This document shows positions 10,920-21,139 of a stretch of 64,000 nucleotides of DNA, piece by piece. Each line of letters opens with the position of its first letter. Position 1 is the stretch's first letter. Source of the DNA: Diphasiastrum complanatum (Eukaryota > Streptophyta > Lycopodiopsida > Lycopodiales > Lycopodiaceae); the NCBI GenBank assembly GCA_029204225.1, contig CM055100.1, forward strand, positions 50,688,606 through 50,752,605, read 5' to 3'. The notes beneath the pieces were generated by a model. That model was not told the origin of the DNA and did not search any database. It saw nothing but the letters and a program-made list of their open reading frames with translations. The translations under genes and the position numbers were made by a program.

Positions 10920-10920
10920 G

Positions 10921-10933
10921 TGGTATCAGAACG
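10921..10933 (+). other. Primer binding site of B2
   Basis: TGGTATCAGAACG directly follows the LTR end, so this is a plus-strand 5' end. It differs from the family A site (GAGC) in its last bases. Confidence 0.85.
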
Positions 10934-11033
10934 CACCTTGTCAAATTTTTACATAGCCAAAAGAAGCTATCAGATCCAGGAGGCAAGCATTCAGATACTC
11001 AACCATCAACAAGGAAACAGACTTTAAGAAGCA

Positions 11034-11800
11034 ATGGCTTCAATCAGCAGCATGCAAAGCAAGATCTGCACGATATTTGCTTCTTCAAGATCTACTTCTA
11101 GCCTGGAAAGTTAAGACATCTTTGATACTGAAGGGGTGAAGGACTCTTTCCCTGGGTGGATGGCACAGAAGAAATGCCTACTACAACAAGCAAGGAGCTA
11201 CGCGAATGGAGGGAGAAAAATGACAAGGCAGTAGCCTTGCTATCATCTTCCATCGAAGATAGTCTCACACTTGACCTGGCTACACTCTCCAATGCCAAGG
11301 AGATGTGGGATGCATTACTCACCAGATTTTAGACAAAATCAAGAAGTCATATCATGATACTGGAAGATCAGCTGACAAACCTACAGTGGGATGAAAAAGA
11401 CCTCACCTCTTTCGTAAGAAAGATGAAGGATCTATTTCTATCACTACATAACTCTGGAGCAAAAAATACAGTGTCAACTGAGAAGCAAATCATGTACTTG
11501 TTGAGAGCCTTACCCAGATCTTTCCAGACGACACGAACCCTGCTCGCGAAAGATCCCGCCATGAACCTTGAAAAGGCGATTGTCGAGATTCGAGAGGAAG
11601 TCGAGGCCAGAGAACATCTGGATCACAAAGATGGCTCTGATCAGGCCCTCTACGACAACAAAGAAAAATCAAAGAAGCAATTTAAGCCTAAGAGGGAGTC
11701 CAATCAGAGACAAGATCATGACCAGTAAGCAGAGGGAACATCAAGGGCAATTGGAAGACCAAAGGGAGGTCGAAACGACAAGACACAGACAATTGTTGTG
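11034..11800 (+). pseudogene. B2 gag N-terminal two-thirds (family B copia)
   Basis: From ATG 11034 (MASISSMQSKI) the frame soon shifts and reaches stops. The downstream frames still encode gag: ELREWREKNDKAVALL, DLATLSNAKEMWDAL, a stop, then the longest clean piece 11354-11728 with LEDQLTNLQWDEKDL and LLRALPRSFQTTRTLLAKD. The zinc knuckle expected next is absent, and the sequence passes into GCGGT repeats near 11800. A minus-strand gag piece that begins with the knuckle (TCVRCRRDGHT) starts against GCGGT repeats at 47816. The two pieces complement each other and are taken here as one split gene. Confidence 0.8.
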
Positions 11801-11971
11801 ATGGAGGTCAATTGCGATCTGGTAGGATGATGGTGATCAGTACGGTGCGACTGTGTATAGGGTTGGAATGTTGGCTGGAGATAGTTGAATGAGGCCGCAA
11901 TGGTGGAACAGTGGATGCGGTTTGAAAATTGGTGTGTTTGCGGTGGGTTGCGGTGGATTGCGGTCGCTACG
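11801..11971 (+). repeat. GCGGT-rich minisatellite block, left part
   Basis: A G+T-rich degenerate repeat with words such as TTGCGGTGGG, ATTGCGGTC and GCTACGGTAG, unlike the AT-rich copia DNA around it. It abuts B2 gag on the left and the LARD LTR on the right, and continues after the LARD at 14396. The 40-odd bases before the LARD recur after it. No coding potential is apparent. Confidence 0.65.
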
Positions 11972-12643
11972 GTAGTGGGTTTCTTTCCTTGCCTAACCTG
12001 AATCCAAGATCTAGTCAATCTAGCATCAAAGAGACGGAGTTAGTTGTCATGCGTAGGTTCGTTCCCATGAGAGCGATAGTATAGTTCAGATTTCAACAAG
12101 AATGGAGGATCTAACACTAACATCCATTAACACTAAGCATTAACACTACATCCATTAACCCTACTTCCATTAACCCTAAATCCACAACAATGATAGAAAC
12201 TTACTCTTCTCTCTCTCCTTTTCTCTCTCACAAAAAGCATAAGAAATAGCAATCCCAATAATGATCTAAAGAGAACCAATATGCTTTATTGAAATGAGGA
12301 AATGAACATGAGGAACAACTCGAGTTGGTCTCTTTTTATAGTAGAGAGGAGGACCCTGGCCTCTGAATCCTATTGGTCCAGTCTTGCCTCTCTTTTTATT
12401 CAAATTTAAAAAAGTGTGGGAACCATCAAAATTGGAGGGAAACCCAACTTTATTCACTAACTTGACATTTAGGCCCTGCGACATTAAAAGTCTCGCAAAA
12501 AGGCCTAAAGTCCTTTTATTAACATTCTAATTAATCAAATAACTATGTGATCATTGGGTTGGACTTACACACGCAGGGTGCCAAATCCCTCTCACTTATT
12601 AGCTAGGGTTAGGGTTGCCTTGGGATCCGCAAACCCTCCAACA
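11972..12643 (-). repeat. LARD 3' LTR
   Basis: GTAGTGGGTTTC...CCCTCCAACA, 672 bp. It lacks an 84-bp or similar segment present in the other copies (the part with AACAATTAGCAAA and GGACATTCATCAATCC). Its end carries CTAGGGTTAGGGTTGCC, conserved in all three copies. Confidence 0.8.
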
Positions 12644-12885
12644 GTATTCCCCACCAAAACTGGTGGCGGTCCCACGACACCAGCCTTGACGCTTGAATAG
12701 CCATATGGGTCCGGTGGCCATTCATGATAACCTTGTGCATTGACAAATGGGTAGTCGACACCATCCAAAAAATGATCCCAAGATAATGCTTGTTGATGTT
12801 GATCCTTGTAGATAGGTGCACCTGCTAGCAATGACATTGTTGAAGCTAACGACAAGGTAACTGCAGAATTTCTTTTTTTTGACAT
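12592..12885 (-). CDS. Small uncharacterised open frame in the LARD (97 aa), doubtful
   Basis: A 97-codon frame starts MSKKRNSAVTLSLAS, has a hydrophobic N-terminal stretch, a Pro/Tyr-rich middle (WPPDPYGYSS) and ends in the 3' LTR. I recognise no family. It lies at the 3' end of the LARD interior, where some elements carry an extra or envelope-like frame, but its length and lack of a second copy make chance quite possible. It could be a leftover of a captured gene. Confidence 0.2.
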   Translation of the reverse strand: MSKKRNSAVTLSLASTMSLLAGAPIYKDQHQQALSWDHFLDGVDYPFVNAQGYHEWPPDPYGYSSVKAGVVGPPPVLVGNTVGGFADPKATLTLANK

Positions 12886-13500
12886 TTTCAGAAATTTGTA
12901 ACTTCCTCAATATGTAACGAAATGAGAAAACAATTATATCTCTAGAAAGCCCTTTCAATGCTCTACAACTCTAGCTATTCAGATGGAATTATAGAGAATA
13001 GAAGGTTGGGCAAAAAATGAATCAAATAGGGCAGAAGAAAAAAAAACGAATCTAGAAGTTTCTGGTTTTTGACAAGTTTATAGAATTTTGTTGCCAGCTT
13101 CAAAAATTTGTAACTTTCCCAATATTGAACGGAATCCAAAAAAAATTATATGGATAGAAAGCCCTTTTAATGCTCTACAACTTGCATATTCAGATTGAAT
13201 TACAAAAAGTAGAAAGTAGGGCAAAAAATGAATCAAACAGGGCAAAAAAAAAAAAAAAAGCGAATCTGGAAGTTTCTGGTTTTTGACAAGTTTACAGAAT
13301 TTTGTTGCCAGCTTCAAAAATTTGTAACTTACTTAATACTAAACGGTCTTAAAAAAAAACTAAATGGAAAGAAAGCCCTTTCAATGCTCTACAATCCTAC
13401 CTATTCAGATTGAATTATAAGGTACAAAAAATAGGACGAAAATTGAATAAAAAAGAGACAAAAAATTAAAAAACAAAAAATACAGTCACCACTCATTTTT
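12875..13500. repeat. About 213-bp tandem repeat, three imperfect copies
   Basis: The word ATTTGTAACT occurs at 12894 and 13106, and TTGCCAGCTTCAAAAATTTG at 13091 and 13305, giving periods of 212 and 214. Each copy also holds AGAAAGCCCTTT, ATGCTCTACAA and, in two copies, GTTTCTGGTTTTTGACAAG. The third copy decays after about 13450. Confidence 0.8.
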
Positions 13501-13630
13501 TGAACGTTTTTGGACAGAACTCTCACAAATCACATCCATAATGCAAAGCTAACCCTAGCATGCCACGACAAGATGCCTAACGCAAGCTAACCATCAACCA
13601 AACATGCTACAAACTGAAAAATTGGCGTAG

Positions 13631-13650
13631 CTCCCCGGCAACGGCGCCAA
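13631..13650 (-). other. LARD primer binding site (Ty3/gypsy-like)
   Basis: The minus strand reads TTGGCGCCGTTGCCGGGGAG, four bases after the LTR end. This motif is known from Tat/Athila-type elements and is unlike the copia sites in this window. Confidence 0.8.
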
Positions 13651-13653
13651 AAT

Positions 13654-14395
13654 TGTAGTGGGTTTCTTTCTTTGCCTAACCTGAATCCAAGATCTAGTCA
13701 ATCTAGCATCAAAGAGACGGAGTTAGTTGTCACGCGTAGGTTCGTTCCCATGAGAGCGATAATATAGTTCAGATTTCAACATGAATGAAGGATCTAACAC
13801 TAACATCCATTAACACTAAGCATTAACGCTACATCCATTAACCCTAAATCCACAACAATGATAGAAACTTACTCTTCTCTCTCTCCTTTTCTCTCTCACA
13901 AAAAGCATAAGAAATAACAATCCCAATAATGATCAAATCCAACAATTAGCAAATACAAAGGAAGCATGAGAAATGGAGGAAAAGAAAGAAAGAGCAAGGA
14001 CATTCATCAATCCATTTCTAAAGAGAACCAATCTACTTTATTGAAATGAGGAAATGAACATGAGGAACAACTCAAGTTGGTCTCTTTTTATAGTAGAGAG
14101 GAGGACCCTGGCCTCTGAATCCTATTGGTCCAGTCTTGCCTCTCTTTTTATTCAAATTCAAAAAAGTGTGAGAACCATCAAAATTGGAGGGAAACCCAAC
14201 TTTATTCACTAACTTGACATTTAGGCCCTGTGACATTAAAAGTCCCACAAAAAGGCCTAAAGTCCTTTTATTAACATTCTTATTAGTCAAATAACTATGT
14301 GATCATTGGGTTGGACTTACATACGCAGGGTGTCAAATCTCTCTCACTTATTAACTAGGGTTAGGGTTGCCTTGGGATCCACAAACCCTCCAATA
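13654..14395 (-). repeat. LARD 5' LTR
   Basis: TGTAGTGGGTTTC...CCCTCCAATA, 742 bp, nearly the same as 11972-12643 apart from the extra 84-bp segment and scattered base changes. It includes CCTTTTTATAGTAGAGAGGAGG-like sequence, split here as TTTTTATAGTAG (a possible TATA box on the opposite strand is not clear). Confidence 0.8.
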
Positions 14396-14910
14396 GTGTT
14401 TGCGGTGGGTTGCAGTGGATTGCGGTCGCTACGGTAGCTGGGAGGCGGTTGCTACCGTTGTAAGAGTGGAGGTGGTGTAATTGTGGTCCCTACGGTAGCT
14501 ACAGTGTTGTTGTTGGCGATGGCTACGGCTCAAGGCGGTTGCTACAGCTGTGAGTTGGTTCGATTCGGTCGCAATGGGTGTAGTGTGGTTGGAAAGCAAG
14601 TTGATTGTGGTTGAGTGCGGGTGGGCTGGTTCACAGGAGTGGCAATTGAATACGATGTGTTTGCGGTCACTATGGTGCAAAGGGTGATGCAATTGAGGTG
14701 TTGTTGAATGCGGTCTCTATGGCTCAATGCAGTGCCCACGATTCAATGTTGTCACTACTGTGGAAGGGCTGGGGTACGGGTATTGGCGGTTACTACGGCT
14801 CAAAATAGTCACGACGGTGCAAGAGTGGTCACTACGGATCAATGCGGTCACTACGGTAGAAGGCGGTCACAATGGCTGTAGTGCGATTGAATACGGTCTC
14901 GACGGTTCAA
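14396..14910 (+). repeat. GCGGT minisatellite, right part
   Basis: Continuation of the block at 11801-11971. Irregular units near 18-20 bp follow the pattern GCGGTYRCTACGGYTCAA (for example at 14640-14870). The first about 45 bases repeat the sequence immediately left of the LARD. The apparent long open frames on the minus strand are products of the repeat. Confidence 0.7.
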
Positions 14911-15250
14911 GGGTTGGTTGAGATCTAAGATTATGCATCGGTCGAGATCCGAGATTATGCATCGATCGAGATCTGATGTGAGGGCGTCGATCGAATCTGA
15001 CGCGAGGGAGTCGGTCGGGATCTGACGCGAGACGTCGGTCGAGATATGACGCGAGGACATTGGTCAAGATCTGATGCAAGGCGTCGATCGAGATCTGATG
15101 CGGGAGCATTGGTTGAGATCTGACGTGAGGTGTCGGTCGAGATCTGACACGAGGGTGTCGGTCGAGATCTGAGCAGATGCTCAGGGTGAGATTTCAACGG
15201 AAAGCTCAGGTGAGATCTGATCGATGAGCATCGGTTGAAATTTAACTCTG
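14911..15250 (+). repeat. GGTCGAGATCTGACGCGAG minisatellite
   Basis: About ten degenerate copies of a 25-30 bp unit with consensus TCGGTCGAGATCTGACGCGAGG. It directly follows the GCGGT block and is also GC-richer than its surroundings. No copy elsewhere in the window was seen. Confidence 0.75.
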
Positions 15251-15836
15251 CACTTTACAGGATATTGCGAGTTGGTTCTGTCAAGAGTGAGTGCATAGTT
15301 TCAATAGGTGAATGACACAAGGTTTGGTCCGGTCCAGACGTGAGTCGTGGAGCTCTGCTAGGATAGGAACGTGAAGCCTCGGTCAAGAGTGGAGTTGTGT
15401 GTCGGTTGAGATGAAAGTGACGAGCTCGGTAAGGTGATGTGTGGGAGACTTCAGAGCGGTGCTTTTGCAACACATATCGAAAAATGTTGGCTTAGTTTAG
15501 TGTTTGTGTGGCTATGGGAATGGCCCCAAATGTTCATAGATTCTCACTGAATCTGTGAACACTGTTCATTTCTTCTTTTCTCTTCGTTCGTTCTTCTGTT
15601 GGTTACGGTTCTTATGGATTGGTCTTTTTATTAGAACAGTTTCCAAGCAGAAGTGTTTCTCTGATTACCAAGATTATTCTCAACCTGTCAGTGGGAGAGA
15701 CAGATACGTTACTCGGCTACATGCATAAACAAGCCATGCAACCAGTCCTAGCTACTAAAATCAGGGAACAAACAATGACAAGATTAAACTACTCAGCAAG
15801 AAACAAGAAACAAGAAATAGTTACCATATGAGATCC
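15251..15836. other. Unassigned sequence
   Basis: The first part (to about 15480) still has decayed words of the neighbouring minisatellite (GGTCAAGAGTGGAG, TCGGTTGAGAT). The rest contains a short open frame at 15619-15831 without recognisable motifs. I see no gene. Confidence 0.4.
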
Positions 15837-16640
15837 TGTATTTGAAGAAGCCTAAGGTCGATCACCTTAGAGTTTTTGGATGTATATGCTTTGCCCATAT
15901 TCCCTTGGAAACAAGGAAGAAGGATGATCCTAGTTCTTGCAAAGGGATCATGGTTGGATAGTCATCCACCAAAAAGGCTTATAGAGTCTTTGTGCTCTCT
16001 ACTTCTCAAGTTATTGAAAGTAGAGATGTTATTTTCCATGAAGATCAACATTCATCTTTTGAAGGGGCCAAGATACAAGCCATCTATGGATGCATCACCA
16101 ACTATTGCTATTGAAGACAATCATGATGTGATGGGGTCGAGATTTGAAGAGGATTCTCATCGAATTTTTTCACCAAGAAAATCCATAGAGTATTGAAACT
16201 CCTATGGAGCAAATTGTAAAAGACCCTAACATAGGTGATGAAAGATCCTTCGTGGACATCACTCTTTTTAGGAGTCTTATAGGCTCCTTAATTTGGCTCA
16301 CCCTAACTAGGCCTGATATAAGTTTTAGTATTCATAAGTTGAGCCAAGCTATGCAAAATCCTACTATTCATCATTGAAAATGGCCAAAAGAGTACTTAGC
16401 CTAAGAGGCTCTCATATGTTGATAAAGGCAAGCAAGTGGATCTTGATTCCACTAATTATGCTTTTTGTGTTTCTCATGAAGAGCCAAAGAATGTACAAGA
16501 GACACTCAATACCAAGGAGTGGTATGATGCCATGAAGCAAGAGTATAATGCATTGATCACCAACAATACTTGGGAGCTTGTGGATCCACCAGCCAACAAG
16601 CATGTTCATGCAAGAAACTGCCCACATGGAGACACTTAGT
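15837..16640 (+). pseudogene. Rearranged copia pol fragment (family A)
   Basis: Three pieces appear in a non-standard order. At 15837-16186 is the integrase C-terminus (KPKVDHLRVFGC, PLETRKK, SRDVIFHEDQ, then frameshifts). At 16187-16403 is a piece from far downstream, the region after RT (TPMEQIVKDPN, DITLFRSLIGSLIWL, MAKRVL). At 16404-16640 is sequence that should directly follow the first piece (YVDKGKQVDLDSTNYAF, then the RT start EWYDAMKQEYNALI). A 217-bp downstream block thus sits in the middle of the integrase-RT linker. Template switching during reverse transcription is one explanation. It cannot make a working enzyme. Confidence 0.8.
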
Positions 16641-17042
16641 CAGCATAGGGCTATTTGTACTTGATTATGTGAGGCCAGAGAAGAAAAATGACAGATTTTA
16701 GATTTCAGCTCATTTGGTAAGTCTTCTTTATCAAGATTTAGACTAAGACAACAACCAATATTTACCAATTTTGGTACTTTAGTAGAACAAATAAGTTTTT
16801 CAAACACAAAAAATCTAGAACCAAGAACCAAAAAGTACCAACAACCCACAAAACTTTGGTACTCCAAGAGAACCAAAAGTACCAAGAACCCACCAAGAAT
16901 GAAAGTGATAGAAAGAAAGCATGAAGAGTGTTAGTCAAAATTCTCGAACCATATGGTTGTATCCTATTCCAGAATGTCACCACAATGCTCTCTCCTATCA
17001 GCATGGCCTTCCTTGTAGATGTTTCAAGTCCAACAAAGAACC
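16641..17042. other. Non-coding, ACCAA-rich stretch
   Basis: No gene seen. Between 16760 and 16890 words such as AAAAGTACCAACAACCC and CCAAAAGTACCAAG recur, resembling the larger arrays at 23441-24240 and 25188-25625. Confidence 0.5.
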
Positions 17043-17055
17043 ATTTCTGATACCA
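17043..17055 (-). other. Copia-like primer binding site
   Basis: The minus strand reads TGGTATCAGAAAT immediately beside the LTR at 17056-17445. It marks that LTR as a 5' LTR for sequence to the left, of which nothing else remains. Confidence 0.6.
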
Positions 17056-17445
17056 TGCCTTCGAGAGGGAAAAAACAAGGGCTACTCCCCTTTCTAAAAT
17101 TGGGAATGTTGACTATCTTTAACTCCACCAAAAACTCTTTCTCTCTTTTTCTTTCTCAAACAACACACAGAAACTAACATTGCTAAATTAATACTTTCTA
17201 TTGAATTTCCGTATATCCTAAACATGGGAGTAAAAGACACACCAATTGTACTAATACACACTAATCATTTAGCTCGAGTTTTGTCTCCTACACTACTTTG
17301 GCTCAGTAATGGCATTACATGTGAAAATAGACAATTTGCCATCTATGCCAAATTTGACCCTATCAACATCCTACACCAAGATGCTTGACATAAAATGTGT
17401 AAGACCCCTACAACTAACATAGATAATCTTTTTGCATTTTTCACA
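17056..17445 (-). repeat. Copia LTR shared by two element halves
   Basis: TGCCTTCGAGAGG...TTTTTCACA, 390 bp. It has a primer site on its left and CTCCTCCTC (reverse polypurine tract) on its right, so it is at once the 5' LTR of a lost element to the left and the 3' LTR of the pol remnant to the right. This layout results from tandem elements that share one LTR. Confidence 0.7.
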
Positions 17446-17459
17446 CTCCTCCTCAAAAA

Positions 17460-18870
17460 ATTATCTATGAAGATTTAAGCATCGATCCTGATATAACTCC
17501 AAGATTAGATCTATGCTTGATGAAGGCACTCTTGCTCAAAGGCTTGGTGAGTAGATCGGCAATACAAGAGGATGTGTTGACATGCTCCAAATAGATTTCT
17601 CCTCCAATAAGCTTTTCTCTCACAAAGTGATGTGCCACTTCTATGTGCTTGCACCTTGCATGAAATATGAGATTATTGGCAAGAGCTTGGGCCGAGATAT
17701 TGTCACACTTGATCATTGGTAGATCATTCTCCTTGATGCACTTTAGCTCCAATAACAATCTCTTGATCCAAAGCACTTCTTTGGTAGTTGTGGTGAGTGC
17801 TTTGTACTCGGCCTCACATGAAGAAAGAGATATAGTATCTTGCTTTTTGGAAAGCCAAGATATTAGATTCCAAGAAATATAGTGTATGCACTAATAGACT
17901 TTTGATCCATCTTATCACTTGCAAAATTTGAATCCGAGTAGCCAACAATGGATAGATCTTCACTTTTATAAAGTAGACCATAATCACAAGATGAGAATAC
18001 ATATCTTAGAATCCTCTTGGCCATCTTCCAATGATGGATCTTGGGATCTTGCATAAATTGACTCAATTTGTGCACACAAAAACTCAAATCGGGCCTAATA
18101 ATGGTAAGCCAAATGAAGGAGCCTATAAGACTCCTAAAAAGTGTGATGTCCTCGAAGGAACTTTCATCACCTTTATTAGGATCTTTCACAATTTGCTCCA
18201 TTGGAGTATCTATGCTCTTGGAATTTTCCATATGGAATTTTTTTAACATAGAATGAGCATATCTAGATTGACATATAAAAACATAATCTTCATGAAAGTC
18301 AATCTCTAGGCCTAGTATGTAATGGATATCTCCTAGATCTTGCTTTTTAAACTCACATCCAAGTGCTAGCTTAGTTTCTTCAACTAGCTTGATACAACTT
18401 CCACAAAGAATAATGTCATCAACATAAGCTAGAAGAATGACAATATTACTATCAACAAGCTTTAAATACATGGAAGGATCATAGTCACTAAGGACAAAAA
18501 GGGTTGAGTCTTGAATACCATGGTCTTGGTGCTTGCTTTAGTCCATAAAGACTTTTGAAGAGCAAGCACACTTTGGACTCATCATTGATGAGTCCTTGAG
18601 GTTGTTCCATATAGATCTCCTCCTCAAGATAACCATTTAAAAAAGTATTGGATACATCTAATTGGAACACCTTCCATTTGAAAAAACAAACAAGAGAAAT
18701 AAGAATTCTTATTGTCACCATCTTTGCAATGGTGCAAAGGTCTCCTCATAGCCAAGGCCATGGATTTGAGCAAATCCTTTGGCACATAATCTTGCCTTGA
18801 ACTTGTTGATGGTGTCATCATGATTGTTCTTGATCCGAAATACCCACTTGCAACCAAGTGCTAAGAGTGA
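17460..18870 (-). pseudogene. Copia RT and RNase H remnant (family A)
   Basis: On the minus strand the RT start (LGCKWVFRIKN near 18850) passes through frameshifts into QLDVSNTFLNGYLEEE (18660-18590) and YGLKQAPRPWYSRL, then AYVDDIIL (about 18430) with the catalytic YVDD retained, then the RNase H with SDSNFASDK, a frameshift near 17863, and a final piece 17776-17465 with DNISAQALANN and CIADLLTKPLSKS. At least three frame breaks make it non-functional. It joins its LTR at 17445 through a polypurine tract and lacks gag, protease and integrase. Confidence 0.85.
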
Positions 18871-19067
18871 TTGATTTTAACTTTGCCCATTCTCCATCAT
18901 TTGATGTGAAGTAGATCTAGTTTGGGAGAGATTGAGATAGCTAGTGAGATCCATCTCACACTTTATTGCAAGGTCTTGCATAGGAAGTGATAGCGTATCA
19001 TTATTGGATCCTATTGAGAATGTGTAGCAACATTTTTTGTTCATCATTTGAGTTCTCTTCACCTTAG
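18871..19067 (+). other. Presumed leader of the plus-strand gag at 19068
   Basis: Non-coding sequence joining two inverted copia remnants. It probably is the 5' leader of the plus-strand gag to the right, but no primer site or LTR survives. Confidence 0.4.
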
Positions 19068-20433
19068 ATGGCTTCAATGGGTTCATTCTTGTTGGAACCA
19101 AGTGAGAGATTGTCCACTTCAAACTATTCAATATGGAAGTTGAGGATGGAGTCCATCTTGATCCTTCAAGATGTGATGGACATTGTTCTTGGCCTTGAAG
19201 AAGAACCTCAAGTTCTTCAAGAGGCTAAAAACTACAAGAAGAGAGCTAGGATGGCTCTCCACTACATTAAGATGAATGTCTCTAATGAGATATTGAGGGA
19301 GATAGGTACTTGCACTACAGCCAAAGAAGCTTGGGATTGTCTCAAGACTATCTATGAGGCTAAAAACACCTCTAGGCTCCTCACTCTTAGAAATCAAATT
19401 TCTCAAAGTAGCCAAAAGAGTGATGAGAGTGCATCTAATTATGTTTTGAGAGTCAAGGATATTAATAGGGAGCTTGCATGCATTGGTGATTTCATCAATC
19501 AAAGTGAGCTAGTTCAAGTCATTCTCAATGGCTTGAGAAATGAATTTGACAATCTTGTCCAATCTTATGCCATTAAGGAGGAGCTACCAAGCTTGGAGGC
19601 ACTCCAAAGTGTGCTTATTTATGAAGAATCAAGACAAGAGTACAAACTTTTGAGGATGGACAAGCTTTCTCTCAATCATAATGATGGCAAAGCCTTATTT
19701 GTCAAGGACAAGCACAAAGGGAGGAGCAAGAACCAATATCAACAATCCTCAAGAAAGGACAAAGCTAAAGCCAAAGACAAAGATGAGAGGAGGAGGATTC
19801 CTCGAGTTATTCTATGTCCAAGCTCAAGAAGAAGAAGATCAAGTGCTTTTATTGTGGCAAGAAAAGCCATTATGCCACCAATTGCTTCAAGAAGAAGAAT
19901 CAACTCAAGCAAGCCAACATCACCAATGAGAAGGAAGACACTATTGCGAGTGATGGAGAGGGATCTCTTATGGTCTCTAGTTTCTCATCATCTCCTTTCA
20001 AGAAGGATGGATTATGGTATATTGATAGTGGAGCCTCTTCACATATGTGTAGCTCCAAGGACTCTTTCTCTTCTTGCACCTTATGATGGAGCCAAGAAAT
20101 CAATATACACTGCTAATGATTATGAATGTCCTATTGAAGGAATTGGAAATATTATTTTAAAGCTTGCATCTTCAAAAGTCCGTTCTCTTACTAAAGTTCT
20201 TTTTGTACCTAAGCTTACAAAGAATATTATTAGTGTTGGCCAATTGCTTCATAATGGCCTTGATGCGAAATTCAATGTTGATACTTTTACTATCAAGAAG
20301 AATGATGAGATACTTGCACTAGGATCTAGTTTTGGAAGCATAAATAAACTAGATTCAAGAGAATGTGTAAATGCTTGTAATGTTGCTCTTTTGAACAAGC
20401 TATCTATGGAGGAGTTATGGCATAGGAGGTTGG
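19068..20433 (+). pseudogene. Copia gag-protease remnant (family A), frameshifted
   Basis: ATG 19068 gives MASMGSFLLEPSERL and NYSIWKLRMES, then the UBN2-type gag to about 19790. A frameshift near 19800 moves the zinc knuckle CFYCGKKSHYATNC and the protease YIDSGASSHM to another frame (19814-20086), and a second shift near 20085 restores the first frame for SIYTAND, NIISVGQLL and the integrase start ELWHRRL. The LTR of the next element cuts it at 20434. The 472-codon frame read straight through would replace the knuckle and protease by nonsense, so it is not a true protein. Confidence 0.85.
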
Positions 20434-21124
20434 TGACAAAATTTCCAAAATTCACACGTGTGGGGAATGTCCACAAGTATGATTGATCTTGATTAGGCTT
20501 TGTGATTAGCACAGTAATCTGATTCTAGATTGTTTAGCAAGATCTAGTTCAGAATAAATGGCTTAACCACAATCTAGCATGCTAAGCATCAGATTATGAT
20601 AGCAATGAATCAAAGAATGAACAAAAGTATAAGATTTTAGTGTAGAGAGAGATTGATTATGAGGAGAGCTACACATATTTATGGAGTTTGAGGTAGCTCA
20701 AGGTAGAACCACATCTATCCATTCCAAAATGACAACGAAAGTGACATCTAGAGTCTATGTGACATTTGTCACTTGCCATGCATGAGATTCTACCAACTTT
20801 TTACAAGTGTACTAGTTCTAACTAACAAAGTACAAATCATCATGCATGTGTCCATTACACTTTGTGCATGCCTTGCATGTCACTATGGATCACTTACAAT
20901 TAATGCATGTGAATTGCCACGAGTTTCTACAAGCATGACTTTGCCAATTCTATGTCTACAATACTATATGCAAGTTGTATTCTTCAATCTAGACATTACA
21001 TAACCATGTAGCTTGAGTTCTATGCCAAACTTGGCATTTTGCATTTATGAGCTACATACTTGCATGGTACAACATTTGTAGCAAGCCAAGAAATCAATAT
21101 GGATTTGTTTTTCCAATTTTAACA
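20434..21124 (-). repeat. Copia 3' LTR (family A)
   Basis: TGACAAAATTTCC...AATTTTAACA, 691 bp, followed by CTCCTCCTA, the reverse polypurine tract. The palindrome CACACGTGTG is at 20453-20462, very near the LTR end. It interrupts a plus-strand copia remnant (left flank GTTGG); the far end is lost. Confidence 0.75.
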
Positions 21125-21139
21125 CTCCTCCTAAAAATA

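Larger units (their letters stand above)
11972..14395 (-). mobile_element. Non-autonomous LTR element (LARD/TRIM type) with Ty3-like primer site
   Basis: Two direct LTRs (11972-12643 and 13654-14395) enclose about 1 kb without RT, integrase or protease. The minus strand reads TTGGCGCCGTTGCCGGGGAG four bases inside the right LTR, a primer site seen in Ty3/gypsy (Tat/Athila-like) elements, so the element points left. GTTTTGGTGGGGAATAC before the left LTR is the likely polypurine tract. The inside holds a three-copy tandem repeat of about 213 bp. Instead of a 5-bp target duplication, the flanks share about 42-45 bp. A third LTR copy is at 49676-50442. Replication would need enzymes from another element. 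Confidence 0.8.

Noticed and set aside
12600-12620. Telomere-like TAGGGTTAGGG in the LARD LTR
   Set aside because: Only two units, and found at the same place in all three LARD LTR copies, so it is LTR sequence and not an interstitial telomere.
12722-13317. Minus-strand frames of 70-79 codons inside the LARD repeats
   Set aside because: They arise from the 213-bp tandem repeat in different frames, with no conserved product.
14429-15197. Overlapping minus-strand open frames rich in Asp-Arg, Ser-Arg and Thr
   Set aside because: They are translations of the minisatellites; their length comes from unit periodicity, and no start or domain is convincing.
19068-20486. A 472-residue protein as an intact gene
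   Set aside because: The middle part is out of frame relative to gag and protease homology and the end runs into an LTR.
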